Source: JAWKNZ01 sp041391425
GTDB taxonomy: Bacteria > Bdellovibrionota_B > Oligoflexia > Oligoflexales > JAWKNZ01
NCBI GenBank assembly: GCA_041391425.1
Contig: JAWKNZ010000023.1
Span: 1-35,020 of the forward strand
Reading direction: 5' to 3'
Length of the DNA: 35,020 nucleotides
Shown: positions 34,193 to 35,020 of the stretch, one piece after another
How positions within the stretch are numbered: the stretch's first letter is position 1
Layout: each line of letters begins with the position of its first letter
Made by a program: the position numbers and the translations under genes
Notes under the pieces: generated by a model
What the model was told of the DNA's origin: nothing
Database searches by the model: none
The model's input: the letters and a program-made list of their open reading frames with translations, nothing else

Positions 34193-34963
34193 TTATTGTT
34201 GTATGTTCATACCTTTGCAGTCAGCAAAGGCAGACTTTAAAGATTGATTCATCTCCTTTAAAATATCGTACTCTTTTCCAGAGCGAATGCGGCCAAAATA
34301 TTCAGTTAAAATTTGCGATCTTGCTGGATCCATCACCTCTAGAATCCGTGTTACCGTTTTTTGCTTCATCCGCTCAAATAGGGCAACGACTAGATCACGA
34401 TCTAAGGTATCGAAAACAGGCCCTGCTTTCTTTGGTTCCATTTTTTCATAAAGCTCAACTAGCTTATTTAGCCGATCCTCTTGCACCAATTTCTCTTTTT
34501 GAATTGTTTGCGAGAAGAAAAGCCTTTCTTCTTCAAGCCGTGACAATTTTTCGTCTATGATCTCTTCTAAGTTTTTGAGATGGTCCTCTCGGTTTTGTAG
34601 CAAGCTTAGCCTTTCTTCAATTTGCTGGCGCTTGCGCTCTGCTAAATTAAGGTATCTGCCAATTTCGTCTTTTTTAGAATTAGTAGTGTCTAATTTTGGT
34701 AAGTTTAATAGATCATCGAGAAAGCTTTTTCTAGGCTTTTCTTCTTCGTTTGCAGCTAAGGCTCCGTCCTTTGTTGCCTTTTCATTTACTGTTTCTGCCT
34801 TCGTTTCATCTTCGACATTTGTTTCTTTGGCAGCGATTAAAGGAACTTCTCCAAAATAAATTCCTGTTAATTTTGTTGCAAGGATCCCCAAAATTAAACT
34901 CACTTTTAAAGCGATAAGTATCTTTGTTATTTTGTGTTTTCCAAGCTTATTTATCATTTTCAT
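34193..34963 (-). CDS. MotE-like / MgtE-N-domain coiled-coil protein
   Basis: 256 aa. An N-terminal membrane segment about residues 13-33 (TKILIALKVSLILGILATKL) is followed by a charged linker, a long coiled coil about 100-165 (RKRQQIEERLSLLQNREDHL, EEIIDEKLSRLEEERL), and a C-terminal domain KLVELYEKMEPKKAGPVFDT, LVVALFERMKQKTVTRILEVM, which matches the MgtE N-terminal/FliG-like repeat of MotE-type proteins. MotE in alphaproteobacteria is a periplasmic chaperone of the flagellar motor protein MotC; related proteins occur in flagellar clusters of many other bacteria. The final 10 residues contain one Cys. No flagellar gene is visible in the window, though the upstream side is cut off at the edge. 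The ATG at 34963 has only a weak ribosome site; ATG 34957 is an alternative. Confidence 0.75.
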   Translation of the reverse strand: MKMINKLGKHKITKILIALKVSLILGILATKLTGIYFGEVPLIAAKETNVEDETKAETVNEKATKDGALAANEEEKPRKSFLDDLLNLPKLDTTNSKKDEIGRYLNLAERKRQQIEERLSLLQNREDHLKNLEEIIDEKLSRLEEERLFFSQTIQKEKLVQEDRLNKLVELYEKMEPKKAGPVFDTLDRDLVVALFERMKQKTVTRILEVMDPARSQILTEYFGRIRSGKEYDILKEMNQSLKSAFADCKGMNIQQ

Positions 34964-35020
34964 TTAAATACCCTGGCAATCATTGTGATAAATCTCATGT
35001 GATTTTGGTTTAAAGGGATT

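Overview
The window is AT-rich chromosomal DNA (roughly 35-38% GC by eye) from a Gram-negative bacterium. Lipoproteins, a PrmA-RsmE pair, an RmuC protein, a type IV pilin, a MotE-like protein, TPR proteins with receiver-like domains and a lysine 6-aminotransferase-type gene together suggest the former deltaproteobacteria, most likely Bdellovibrionota/Oligoflexia. That placement is inference from protein character; no rRNA is present.

Layout. 1-3300: a calcium-repeat lipoprotein that ends just before an IS1634-type insertion sequence, then tRNA-Pro with a large terminator. 3301-7400: an MnmD-like tRNA methyltransferase, exonuclease III (convergent), and an OmpR-type response regulator with its histidine kinase. 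7500-9640: a two-gene operon (unknown 234-aa protein plus YihY-family membrane protein). 10082-15025: an Smr-domain protein, a large membrane-anchored TPR protein, and the overlapping prmA-rsmE pair. 15300-18265: a small membrane protein with a duplicated HAMP-like module, and mitochondrial-type aconitase broken by one frameshift. 18266-19165: a 7 x 44-bp tandem array and initiator tRNA-fMet. 19166-22460: a lipase-like lipoprotein, a frameshifted DUF1232 gene, a small-ORF locus with a palindromic operator, and a 6 x 55-bp array. 22458-26041: lexA, a TPR protein with a receiver-like N-terminus, and a frameshifted Ste24-type M48 peptidase. 26124-28472: a ThiF/MoeB-rhodanese fusion, a palindromic MITE with TA target duplication, a second MITE-like repeat and a NarL-type regulator. 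28536-31630: RmuC, a 76-bp array, and a lysine 6-aminotransferase-like gene carrying three frameshifts. 32073-35020: a receiver-TPR protein whose phospho-acceptor Asp appears to be Glu, a type IV pilin, and a MotE-like coiled-coil protein.

Two themes stand out. First, the intergenic regions are full of repeats: three tandem arrays all sit in or beside copies of one dispersed motif (GTCATNCTGAG... and ...TTCAGGGTGACG), and there are at least two MITE-like elements. Second, four otherwise well-conserved genes carry six single-base frameshifts, all at short homopolymer runs. That means either uncorrected sequencing error or genuine decay, and the question must be settled before any metabolic conclusion (aconitase in particular). 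No complete new defence or biosynthetic system is evident. The least explained loci are the small-ORF locus at 21418-21882, the HAMP-duplication protein, and the pair of receiver-like TPR proteins.
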